From the NCBI GenBank assembly GCA_043228905.1, contig JBHGNT010000017.1, positions 16,988,001 through 17,052,000 on the forward strand: 64,000 nt of DNA. The letters are read 5' to 3'. Of this stretch, positions 19,993 to 30,479 are shown piece by piece. The notes under the pieces are model-generated. The model worked only from the letters and a program-made list of their open reading frames with translations, was not told the origin of the DNA and ran no database searches. Source of the DNA: Azolla caroliniana. Its lineage: Eukaryota > Polypodiophyta. The position numbers and the translations under genes were made by a program. Position 1 is the first letter of the stretch, and every line of letters begins with the position of its first letter.

Positions 19993-20720
19993 TGTCGTGA
20001 AGATTTTCGGCAACGGTGTGAAAATTGTGTGCAACGAACAAAATCGAGAAGGTGCAATGTGCATGTGTGAAAGGGGTCAAGGCCACACGCATATGCTAGC
20101 ATGTTGTAAATAGGATTGAAATGAGAATCGTAAAAGAAAAGCTAGATGTAAAGTTAAACATGTGCATGTGTGATGTGCGCTCAATTGTAAATATAAAAAA
20201 TAAGAGTAAAGCCTAGTAACATCTAAGTGCATACATAAGGGTGGATACATAAGGGTGGAAGGAAGGCTTGAACCTTGCACCTCCAAGATAGGAGACAAAT
20301 TAACTTACCACTAAAGCCACTACTGAGTGCTGTAGAATTTGTATGTTTTCTTCTTCATATTCAGTATTTTGTAGGAAGCAAACATATAGAAACTGTGGGC
20401 ACAAAACCATGGTTTTAGCCCGTGGTTTTAACCCATGGTTTCAGCCCGTGGGTTTAGCCCATGGTTTTTCCATGGAGAAACCTATAAAAGCCTATAGTGG
20501 GGCTTGTGTAAGGGGGGCCAAGTAATGTAAGTAAACAAAGAAACTTTTAATCAAAGATCGGAGTTATTCTAAAACTAAAGTCAAGTGTTTAATCTCTATC
20601 TCAATCTCTCTCTTCATCTATCTATCTATCTTCAATACTTTCTCACTTACGCTGCTAAAAACGTCGAATCCTTCTAATCCAGGACCCCGGTGGTCCCGCT
20701 TCATTTCACGAACACGCGAG
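19993..20720 (+). repeat. LTR F2, divergent copy
   Basis: It starts TGTCGTGAAGATTTTCGG at 19993, 12 bp after F1 ends. The TATA box TATAAAAG is at 20483-20490. It has a second tRNA-like block (20240-20315) and a stack of CATGG units (20403-20480). It could be the 5' LTR of E, with E's leader and gag N-terminus deleted, because E coding sequence starts about 15 bp after it. The right boundary is approximate. Confidence 0.65.
20403..20480 (+). repeat. Short tandem repeat upstream of the F2 TATA box
   Basis: About five units of 16-18 bp alternating AACCATGGTTTTAGCC and CCGTGGTTTTAACC. It lies directly before the TATA box at 20483 and may act as a promoter repeat; this role is inference. Confidence 0.6.
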
Positions 20721-20735
20721 GATTTCCTCAACATC

Positions 20736-22714
20736 TTACTTGTAGACATGCTTCGAGAGATGAGAATTTCTCAAATTAGAAAGGAGGAAACTCAAAGTTT
20801 TCTGGGTCGTCGCCTGGACTTTCCCCGTAGGTGTATTTGGTGTGACTCCTTGGAACACCAATGGAGAGATTGCTCAGAATTCCAAAATGCCCTCCGATGA
20901 GATATCATTTATCTCTCCAACAATCGGATTCACTCCTCGGTGACACAACGTCCTCTCAATACCAACTTCGGCTAAGGAGGTATGAAGAAGTTGATGGAGG
21001 AAATGGAAGAAAACAAAGTGAATAGTGTTTACTATTCCTCATCTGCTGGAATTCGAGCTGGACACGAGACGAGAGCCCAAGAGTCTCAAGTAGGAGAATT
21101 TTGGCCAATCATATTGAATCAACTCGGAAAAGGGAAGCTCTGCATGAATGAGGCATGCAAAGCAGAACGAAGAGTCCAAGAAATGACGGGATGCGAGGAC
21201 CCTGTGGAGGAGAAGTCTAGCTTCGTCGAGGCCATGTGTCAAAACTACGACGTCCTGGTTGAAGAGAAACGAAAAAGACCAGATAAGCAATCAAGCCCTT
21301 CAAAGAAACATGACACAAGAGAAGTTGTTCGAAGAAGGGAAGAATCATCACTGCCCCAAACAATAACCGAAAGAGGGAAGGAAAGAATCGGACTAGCATT
21401 CAAACTACGCTCGGAGATAGAGCAATCCACCGACCTTAAGCGTGTGATGGAAGAAAGAATCCTAGACAGCCGAATCTAGTTCATACTACGAGAGGTCTTA
21501 GGAATTGCAAAGAAAGAATTTCATGATGTCATCATTGACTTAATAAAAAGGAAGAGATTGACGATAAGTGAAGAAGGAACTAGACCGACAAATGTATGAA
21601 CAAGCGCTATCACAACGGAAGGACTCGAAATTGAACAAGAATTTGCCGATAGTCATTTTCCAAGGCCACAATGGGCTAGGGCCACCACTGAGACACCGGT
21701 GCGGATGGGAGACTTGAAAGATTCGGTGGTGGCGCTCATTGATCATGGCTCGAAGATCAACCTCATGTCTCTTGACTTCTATCGAAAGGGTCGTTGGCCC
21801 ATTAATACTAGGCATGGGTGGAAGATTCGAGTAGCAACTAGGGTGACAAAAGAGCTTCATGGGGCCTGCTCTAACGTTAAGGTAACTATTGGTGACATTG
21901 AGCATGATCAACACTTTTTTGTACAGGAATCGGCGTCACATCCTGTCATCCTTGGCAAGCCTTACATAACAGCATCCCGGATGGAGACAAAGATACTTGA
22001 TAATGGTTCAGCATATGTGCGGATACGAAGTCAAGATGGTACAAGCTCAGTTCAATTCCTCACAGTACGACCGAACCATGAAAGGAATAGGCATAGCTTA
22101 GGGAAACAAGTTAGGGAGGATTTTTAATTTGGGTTATTAGGGAGAGGGACAACAATAGTCCAGGACATCTAACTATGTCCCCAAATCAGTGTAATAAAAG
22201 TTGTCACCCCATTAATGAAAATGAAGTCTTGTTTTCTGAAAATGGGATGTGTAAATTTAACAACATAAATAGAGGAGATATTAAAATAGGAATCCTAGAG
22301 GAACAACTTAGAGAAATCGGGATTATGAGTGAGGAAGAGGCAATAAACGGGTACATGGAGATGATATCATTTGATGATACTCTTGGGGAAATGGAGAAAG
22401 TCATCAAATCGAAACTACAAGTCAACAAAATGATTCCAATCAACTTTGTTGCCTTATACACCGCCATCGACGAATACGAACAAGGTGTCGCAACGGATGA
22501 AGTCGAAGTTAATACCAAATACAAGACTGTGGATAAGAAGGTCAAACTTGTGGCTGCTCCCTTGCTTGAAGACAGTTGGCAACGAATAAAGGATGTAGCA
22601 CGAGATCCGTGCCTTAGAGACCCGAAAGGAGCAACTTTGAGTTAGTACTTTGTTCATAGCATGTCTTCACCGACGAAACTCGACGGAAGCTCAAAGTTGC
22701 TGGGGGTGAGTTTT
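20736..22714 (+). pseudogene. E gag C-terminal part and protease
   Basis: The gag part shows a zinc knuckle, CIWCDSLEHQWRDC, at about 20830-20875. It then has a Glu/Lys-rich region (20982-21479). The protease follows with VVALIDHGSKINLMS near 21730 (Asp in D-x-G-S) and HPVILGKPYI near 21940. The frame from 20982 to 22127 is one frame with stops at 21477 and about 21600; another break follows near 22127. The 22175-22645 part is the linker before RT. Its DNA aligns with G on the opposite strand up to about 21640. Confidence 0.8.
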
Positions 22715-23129
22715 TGTTGAGCGACAAGCTCAACCGGATCCGGATCGGCTGAATAAGCCTGAGCCGGATCGGCATCCAAAAGGGTGACCCGGTGAGCAAG
22801 TGAGCCGATGAGCTACAGAGCCGGTTAGTTGGATCAAGCAGTAACCGGAAGGCAAGTAGCAGCTAGTCTACTAGGGAGTTAATATCTTGTAGTTAGTGTT
22901 AGACGCTCGTGTGAGCATTGAAGTACACCGTACTTCTATCAGTCTAGATGGACTTGTATAAAAGTGTTCACTGAACACATACAATGTATAGACTGAGTAG
23001 TATTTTTTGAATTGGGTTTCTGTGTGCTCTCTCTCTCTCTCTGTCTTTCCCGCATACTGTTAAGCTCTCCATTACACCCGTTTTCTGCTTTCTGTTTTCT
23101 ATTGCTTCTCCACGCTATTTGTTTCTACA
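22715..23129 (+). repeat. 5' LTR of D
   Basis: 415 bp, TGTTGAGCG to TTTCTACA. TATA box TATAAAAG at 22957-22964, followed by a CT repeat near 23025-23045. Confidence 0.92.
22957..22964 (+). promoter_or_regulatory. TATA box of D
   Basis: TATAAAAG lies about 170 bp before the LTR end, with pyrimidine-rich sequence downstream. The same box occurs in the J 3' LTR at 5082-5089 (minus strand). Confidence 0.7.
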
Positions 23130-23141
23130 TGGTATCAGAGC
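23130..23141 (+). other. Primer binding site of D
   Basis: TGGTATCAGAGC directly follows the LTR: initiator tRNA-Met site. Confidence 0.93.
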
Positions 23142-23225
23142 GCGAGGGTTGAGAACCTCTATAGCCGACATTCGCTTTCGCAAATACAAAAACCTAACCT
23201 TTGTAAAGAATAGAAAAAAAAACAA

Positions 23226-24190
23226 ATGGATAGAGGAATGGCTAGCTCGCTCCCGGTGGAGAAGCTCGACAAATCCAACTATGCATTTTCATCATACAAG
23301 ATGCACTAGTACCTGCTTGGGCATGGTTACTAGAGCTATGTCGACGGAGCTAACGACACAACACCTGATGCGGCACACAAGGACTTCCTAGTGTGGGAAC
23401 AATCGGCAAGCAGAGTGATGTATTGCTTTGCGTCTAGTGTCGGGGACCAGCTGCTGAGCCACGCCCGAGATGCCAAGACGCCGAAAGAGGCTTGGGGAAA
23501 CCTGAAGAAGGTATTCACCGCAAGCACTACAGCCCGGAAGCTGCAACTCCGACAGGAGTTGAGCAATGGCTGGTAGAAGGACATGTTGGTGGCTGATTAC
23601 ACAACCCGAATCAAAGAGATTTGTGACTAGCTTTCCTCTATCAACGTCACAGTAGAGGAAGACGAGATGGTACAGGTCTTTCTTGGGGGCCTGGCGTCTA
23701 AGTTCCGAGCTTTCCGGATAGCAATATGTACGAGGGAGAATACACCATCATTTTTCGACTTACAATCGATGCTCCTTGTAGAGGAGAACCACGCCGGTGC
23801 GTCAGCAAGTGCACCCACCAACAGCCGGATGCTGTACACGGAGGCGGATTGGCCCCGTGGGCGTGGTGGACGAGGCGGGTCGGCACGCAATGGAGGCAGC
23901 CAGCAAGAGCAAGACCGACGACACAAAGACCGTGCCGACAGTAGTTTCGGGACCTCCACAACCAGGGGGAGTCAAGGTGGCGCCAAAGGCCGACAAGACA
24001 AATCCGCCACAAGATTCTACAACTGTGGCAAAAAGGGCCACAAAGAAAGCGAGTGTTGGAAGAACTGCGCCAATTCGGACAAATCTGGATCCAGCAAAAC
24101 CGGTCGAGAGAACTGGCAAAGCTCGCACTACGTGCAAGGATCGAAAGGATCCGGAACCGGGAAGACCAGTAAGGGGCCAGCCTTGGTGAT
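23226..24190 (+). pseudogene. Copia gag (D)
   Basis: It starts MDRGMASSLPVEKLD. The body keeps KEAWGNLKKVF and DEMVQVFLGGLASKF, then a Gly/Arg-rich stretch and a zinc knuckle at about 24017-24055. The knuckle's first Cys is replaced by Phe (FYNCGKKGHKESEC). Stops occur near 23308, 23335, 23575 and 23628. J has Cys at the knuckle position, so the change is specific to this copy. Confidence 0.88.
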
Positions 24191-25622
24191 GAAGCACGAG
24201 GCAAATTCGATGAAGAAGACCACTTCCAAATCGGAGGAAGTGTTGTACATGGATTCCACTGCATCAAATCACATGAAAAACCACAAAGAGTGGTTCTCCT
24301 TCCTGGAGAAACAGGAACAACCGGGAGTTGTCAAAACCGGAGACGATACTCCTCACCCAATCGTGCATATTGGTGAAGTCCCTTTGAGCCACGTCGGACA
24401 AAGGGGGAAGCTGATGAACGTATTACATGTTCCGACTATCACAAAGAACCTGGTGTCAGTCAGACAGATCGTCGACCAGGGAATGCAGGTGCGGTTTACG
24501 CACCTCGGGTGCTTCATCGAGGAGGAGGGCCAGATTATTCCGCAAGGGCGTAGAGACGGGAGGATGTTCATCCTCGACACCAATGACGTCGGCACCGCTT
24601 TGTTCGCCAAAGGAAATAAGATTGAATCGGACATCAATCTCTGGCACAAGCGGATCGGCCACATCAATTACCGGAGGCTTCAAGACCTGCAAATGAAACA
24701 ATTTGTTTTCTGTTTGCCGAAGTTCAGTGGCCGGAAGGCCCAAGTATGTGAAGCCTGCCAACTTGGGAAGCAACGCCGGCTTCCATTCCCAACCGAACGA
24801 AACCGTAGCCGTAATAAGCCCGACCTTCTTCATTCGGATGTATGGGGACCGACACAGAACGCGAGTCTTGGCGGGAGTCAATACTTTGTCTTCTTCATCG
24901 ACAACTATAACCGACACACATGGATCTACCTCATTGAGCTGAACAGCGAAGTCTTCGACTGTTTCCGGAACCTCCAAAGCATAGTGGAATGGGAATCAGA
25001 GAGGAAGATCAAGTGCCTACGGTCAGATGGCGGAAAAGAATATTGTTTTGGCCAATTCAACAGTTATCTGCAGCAAACAGGAATTCAGAGAGAGTTCAGC
25101 TGCAGATACACACCGGAGCAAAACGGTGTGGCCGAAAGGAAGAACTGGTCGCTTGTCGACGTGGCAAGGGCAATGCTAGAAGAGAAGAGCATGCCCCATT
25201 TCTACTGGGGGGACGTGGTTCGGACGGCCGTGTACATCCAAAACCGGATTGGTGACAAGGTGTTTGCACATGAGTTGTATTTTGGGTGCAAGCCGAATTT
25301 GAGACACCTTCGGATTTTCGGCAGCATAGCATATGTGCATGTGCCGGATGAGAAGCGGAGGAAGCTAGATGCAAAATCGGAAAAGTGCATCATCGTCGGC
25401 TACTCACATGAGCAAAAGGGGTATAAGTGTTATAACCCCCGGACGAAGTAGGTTCAAGTTAGTCGCGATGTTGAGTTTGATGAGACGGCATCATGGTATG
25501 CCTTACCGGCTCCGACTTCCAACCCCGACCTGATATCGGAGGATGAGGCTAGTGAGCCTGAACCGGTCCAGATAGAAGATGATGAATCCGGGACTCAAGA
25601 AGAGAGTCCGGAATCGTCTCGG
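24191..25622 (+). pseudogene. Copia protease and integrase (D)
   Basis: Protease motif reads MDSTASNHM near 24250, where J has DSGA, so the flap-side Gly is lost. Integrase has its zinc region (LWHKRIGHIN, then CEACQLGKQ), the core Asp residues in LLHSDVWGPT and LRSDGGKEY, and the Glu in TPEQNGVAERKN. It ends in the conserved GYKCYNPRTK, followed by TAG at 25449-25451 where J has CAG, then continues in frame to RT. Confidence 0.88.
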
Positions 25623-27330
25623 TTGAGTGGGACGAACGAGAGATTGGGTCAATCCGACCAGTTCGAAGAGAAACCAGCGAGTAGTGAAGACTCTGCCATT
25701 CTCTCCCCGCGCAAGGAACCGAGGATACAGTTCATGCGCAAAGACAAGGGGAAGAAGAAGGTGCCGGATTATGAAACCAGTAATGATGAGTTGGATCAGA
25801 GCAGATCCAACTCCGGAAAGGAAAATGACGGCTCTTCGGCACCGAAGACCAAACCGGCCAAGAAGGGCCTCAAACCGGGTAACGATGGGTTACACCGGTC
25901 AACCCGCCAGAAGGAACCTGTCAAGCGGTACGGGTACAATGATTACATGGCGCATCACTATGCGTACATGACCTTGGTGGTGAAAGTGCGTGAGCCAGAG
26001 ACCTACGTAGAAGCGGCAAGGGATGCAAATTGGTGTGGCGCTATGGAGGAAGAGATGCAGGCACTTGATGCCAATGATACATGGGACCTAGTTGACCCTC
26101 CGCGTCACAGTAAACCGATCAGATGCAAGTGGGTGTACAAGGTAAAGTACAATGCTGACGGTTCAGTTAACCAATACAAGGCCCGGTTAGTGGCAAAGGG
26201 ATACGCGCAGACCCATGGAATCGACTACGACGAGACCTTCGCTCCGGTAGCGAAGATGATGACGATTCGTGTGGTGCTGGCGGTTGTTGCGGCAAGGGAG
26301 TGGCATCTTCACCAAGTGGATGTGAAGAATGCATTTCTTCAAGGAGATCTAGAAGAAGAGGTCTTTATGACCCAAGCTCCTGGTTTTCAGTCGGAGATGA
26401 ACAAGTCGGTTGTATGCCGGCTGAAGAAGTCACTTTATGGCCTGAAGCAAGCCCAGACTCAATGAAATCAGCCAAGTCAAGTCCCAACTGTCGGACGCAT
26501 TTGAGATGAAGGACCTAGGGGACCTTCACTATTTCCTTGGGATCGAGGTGATCCAAACCCCCAACAGCATATTGCTCTTACAAAGACACTATGTGTTGAA
26601 TATGTTGTACAAGTTCGGCATGACGGAATGCCGCCCTATTTCTACACCCTTGGACTGGCAATAGAAGCTCTGTCCCAACTCCGGACTGGCCTGCGATGAG
26701 AAACGGTTCCGACAAATTGTCAGAAGCCTTATATATTTGACCATCACCCGACCCGACATCAGCTATCCAGTCGGTGTGATTAGTCAATTCATGAAGAAGC
26801 CGACCGTCGAGCATCTTCAGTGCGCGCACCGAATACTGCGGTATGTGAGCGGCACGAAGGACCGAGGACTGTTATACCGGCGAGGTATGACCGAAGAGCT
26901 AGTTGGCTACACGGATGCCGACTGGGTCGGCGATGCATTAGATCGTCGTTCCTCTTCCAGCTATATGTTTTCCCTTGGTAGCGTGGTTGTTGCGTGGAGC
27001 AGCAAAAAGCAGCCAACAGTGGCTCTATCGAGCATTGAGGCTGAATACCGGGGTGCTACCGTTGCCACCTATGAAGCCATTTGGCTTTGACGATTGTTGC
27101 AAGACCTGCGGATCGAGGTGCCGACCCCGATCCCGATCTACTGCGACAACATAAGCAGCATGCAGCTCGCTAAGAACCCCGTATTCCATGCTCGTACAAA
27201 GCACATCGAAGTGCACTACCACTTCGTGCGTGAGCGTGTCCTCAGTGTTGAAGTCGAACTTCAGTATGTTCATACGGATCGGCAAGTTGCCGACATCTTC
27301 ATCAAACCGCTCGGATCGAACAAGTTGTAG
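25623..27330 (+). pseudogene. Copia RT and RNase H (D), catalytic box deleted
   Basis: RT begins normally (WVYKVKYNADGSVNQYKAR, then KNAFLQGDLEEEVFM and SLYGLKQA). At about 26451 the sequence jumps to the equivalent of HEISRVKSQLSDAFEMKDLG in J, removing about 150 bp including the YVDD box, and shifts the frame. RNase H follows with YTDADWVGDA, EAEYRGA, YCDNISSMQL and HARTKHIE, with a stop near 27090. It ends KL and TAG at 27328-27330. Confidence 0.9.
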
Positions 27331-27699
27331 CACTTCACCGAAATGCTTGGTGTTCAGCATCTCAACGTGCCACACTTGAGGGGGAGAATGGGCAAAGACA
27401 CCACCGGAACAGGCAAAGGCAAAGAGACTGCCAATTGCGCCAGTGGGGGAAGAACCTACAAGGGCAGAGACAGGAAGAAGAAAGGAGTCGAGTCGACAAA
27501 GGAAGTTGACACATCCGAACAAGTCGGAACAAGCGGCAGCGGAGGCAGAGTCAAGAAGGACAGAGCCCACCGGAAGAAGAAGGCTAAGACCCGGACATGG
27601 TCTGATGTGGTGAAGGGCCTGGAACCAGAAGACGAATCGGGAGCAACCAATTCAAACAAGAGCTGGAACGAATCGAAGATAGCCGATTCGGTTCTATAG
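27331..27699 (+). CDS. Basic tail ORF downstream of RNase H (D)
   Basis: In frame with pol after the TAG, with its first ATG at 27343. It has the same KGRDRKKKG and KKKAKTRTWSDVVKGLE blocks as J (5448-5987). It stops earlier, at 27697-27699; the DNA similarity to the J ORF continues in broken frame to about 27880. The function is unknown. Confidence 0.6.
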   Translation, partial: HFTEMLGVQHLNVPHLRGRMGKDTTGTGKGKETANCASGGRTYKGRDRKKKGVESTKEVDTSEQVGTSGSGGRVKKDRAHRKKKAKTRTWSDVVKGLEPEDESGATNSNKSWNESKIADSVL

Positions 27700-28000
27700 A
27701 AGGATTCGGAAGAACCAAATCAATTCAAGGCCAAGAGGACAAGAAGGTAGCCAAAGTCGACGCCAACACGAAGGGATCGGCGAATCGGCAAAAGCCAAAG
27801 TGACAACAGCGAGGGAGTTGAATTGGGCCTGTTGAGCAGACAAGCCGACCAAGGAAGTCGAGCTGCACAGGAATAGAAGGGTCGTGGCAAACAGGACCGG
27901 ACCGTACGAGGAGCACGAGTGAGGTGGAGTGACGCCAGAAGGAGCCAGGTGGAAGGATCGACTGCCACAGAGACTGACACTATGATCCGACCTCAAATTG

Positions 28001-28014
28001 AGCTTGAGGGGGAG
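28001..28014 (+). other. Polypurine tract of D
   Basis: TTGAGCTTGAGGGGGAG abuts the TGTTGAG of the 3' LTR. Confidence 0.8.
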
Positions 28015-28055
28015 TGTTGAGTGGTAAGCTCAACCGGATCCGGATCGGCATCCAG
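28015..28055 (+). repeat. 3' LTR of D, first part
   Basis: The LTR opens TGTTGAGTGG and is interrupted by element A at TCCAG. Compared with the 5' LTR it lacks about 23 bp between two CGGATCGG repeats. Confidence 0.9.
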
Positions 28056-28506
28056 TGTTACTCCGTAGGGCCGGACAATAGCCTAACACAGGGTGTCTAC
28101 AGAAGACACTTCACCAAAGGCTGTTACGGTGAAATAGAGTTAGACCGACAATTAATCAGACCTTAATCAGTTACTGAAGCAACAGATCCTTAATTTTTAA
28201 TACACGCATAAGATAGAAAGTAATTAGCACAAAATGGTAATTAATGCACAGAGATAAGGAAATAGAGCTTTATTAATTATCCGTCGTCATCGGGCCTTTT
28301 TATAGATCACCGGCTCTGCCTACAAAACAGTGCCAACCGGCACACTAATATGAACCGGTCCGGATCCGGATCAGCATACCAATTCCGGTCCGTCCGTTCA
28401 CTTCTCTAAAATCTACTTAATTACTTAATATCCTAATAACAACCTCCGATTATTCCTGCCCTTTCATATTCTGGACTATCCTTCACTCCTTGCCAGCTGG
28501 CTAACA
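28056..28506 (-). repeat. 3' LTR of A
   Basis: 451 bp, TGTTACTCCG to GGCTAACA on the plus strand. A minus-strand TATA box (TATAAAAA) is at 28297-28304. Confidence 0.92.
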
Positions 28507-28808
28507 CATGAAACGCCCGTGGGACAGTACCTTGTACGTCGAATCCCACTATCTGTCCTTCAATCCTCGTGGGAAGGCTGATCAAACTATTGTTGTTGCT
28601 CCTACTATTGTTGCTCCTCCTACAGCTGTGAAAGTTGTTCTGGTTGCTGCTCCATTGGCTGCTCCTCCTAAGTTACATCTGGGTGGCTTGTGCCAGCCTT
28701 GGCTCTGTCCGTCCCTTGTTCCAACGATGGCTCTTCATCACTGAGATTGATTGTTGCCATGCTCTTCGTCACCTCTTGCCATAGCCTCTCCTTTTCGTAA
28801 CTTTCAAA
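28507..28808 (-). other. A: region between the accessory ORF and the 3' LTR
   Basis: It holds repeated Val/Ala-rich codons (GTTGTTGCTCC units) and the motif CCCACGGGCG next to the LTR, which B also has. No clear polypurine tract is seen. Confidence 0.5.
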
Positions 28809-29727
28809 CTAGATTTGGTTATCCAGCCGATCATCGTCCAGTTGTGCCACTAGTTGCCAGACCACCGTTATCTGTTCATCAGCCAATGCTACGAAGTCCT
28901 CCGCCAATTCGTCTTTCACGGCAGCAAAGTTTTCCTTTTCCAATTTATAGAACTCATCGCCTTCTTTCTGCCAATTTTCCGCGTCGGCCCTCAACAACTA
29001 TAACTCAGCAACGTGCTTCGCCCATTTTGTCCACCATATTACTGAGCTGTCTTCAATCAAACGCTTCGTTCAACTCTTCCATGCATGTACAATGCACCGG
29101 ATCTGCACTAGCCCCATCTTTGATTTATCTTCAGCGGCCTACCGATCATCTTTCAATTGTTTGATCAGGTTCACCGTTACCACCTCTTGGTCCTTGTAGC
29201 GCACTAGTTGATTCTGATACGTTGTCTGCACTCTTTGTAAGACCATGGTAGCGCGTTCCGTTTCACCTTGATGTTGCATCTAGAGTTCCATGCGTTCCTT
29301 CGCCGCTTCAGCTCGTATGGTTTCCTTCTCAGCCCGTTCTTCCGCTAGTGCCGTCTCCGCTCGTTGCACTTCATTCCGGATCTCGAACATTTTCTTCTGC
29401 TGCCGGTCACTGTCGGTGATAAGCTTCTTGTATTCCGACTCAACATGTTTATAATCCCGGTGCAAGCGGTCAAACTCTTCTGAATTTTGCTTCAGCTTCT
29501 AATTGATCTAGGAGTGAGCTCGGTCTTCCCTATCCTTTTGCTGCTGAAGCTCTTCTTTGAGTCTCTCGATCTCCGTTTCTGCCATCCTTTGGAGTTTATC
29601 CTTCTCTTGCAACAATTTTTCTTTTTCTTCCTTAAGCTAGTCATAGGCTTGGTGTCCCTTCCGCAGACTTTCTTATGCTTGTCGGAGATTGTCAGCAGTC
29701 TTCCGTTGTTCCTCTTCCACCGCCATT
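28809..29727 (-). pseudogene. A accessory ORF, C-terminal part
   Basis: Coiled-coil sequence rich in Glu, Lys, Gln and Arg, for example QQQKDRED, NSEEFDRLHRDYKHVESEYKK and AEERAEKETIRAE in successive short runs. It aligns with the C-terminal half of the B accessory ORF, including LRADAEN against LRADVEN. Several stops are present. It is cut at 29727 by element B. Confidence 0.75.
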
Positions 29728-30117
29728 TGTTGTCTGCCTGGCCGGACTAGCCTCAACACAGGTGTCTATCCGACACTTCTCCAAAGGGGTGGTAAGGATT
29801 GGATGCTAGGTTACACGCGTAAGATGATTACAATTAAGCACAGACGGTAAAACAATACGAAGATACAGATAAACACGCAATAATTACTTTTGTATTACTT
29901 TCGTCAAGCCTTTACAAATCATCGGATCCATTTATAGGCATCCGGCAAGGTTACAATCGGTGCGCTTAGGCAACCGGCATCCGAATCGATCCGGATCCGG
30001 ATCGGTACAACTGTACCGGATCCGTCCCTCCGAATAATAATTATACTATTATTTACTTCCTATTATCCGATCCGACTCCGCCTTCCCACTTGTCCTTGCT
30101 CTTCTGACCGGTCAACA
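29728..30117 (-). repeat. 3' LTR of B
   Basis: 390 bp, TGTTGTCTGCC to GGTCAACA on the plus strand. Minus-strand TATA motif (TATAAA) at 29931-29936. Confidence 0.92.
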
Positions 30118-30479
30118 CATGGCACGCCCGTGGGAAAGTGCCTTGCACTTCGAATCCACTCCCGGCCTCATTCTTCCTCCAAAATATCGAGCACACTCTG
30201 CTCGATGGGGTCAAGTGGTGCTTCTTCCTCCAATTCCTGTTCCTTGCCTGCCTGGTCTCCGACCTCCGGTTGGGTTGGCTGTTCTGTAAAAATTTGCTGC
30301 TCCGGCTCTGCTTGATTCTATGGTGTCGGTGCTTCCTCACCGCTCCATCCGGGTTCTTCCTGTTCTCCCTCCGTTCCAGGCTCTGTTCTGTTACCAATGT
30401 CGCTTTCTCCGGTCTCGATTGGTCGGCTCGGTGTGCCTTCTTCCTCTGCTCTGGTGTCTTCCGGTCTCAGCTCTTCTTC
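30118..30479 (-). other. B: region between accessory ORF and 3' LTR
   Basis: No conserved protein is seen; short open frames are present. It shares the CCCACGGGCGTG motif beside the LTR with A. Confidence 0.5.
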
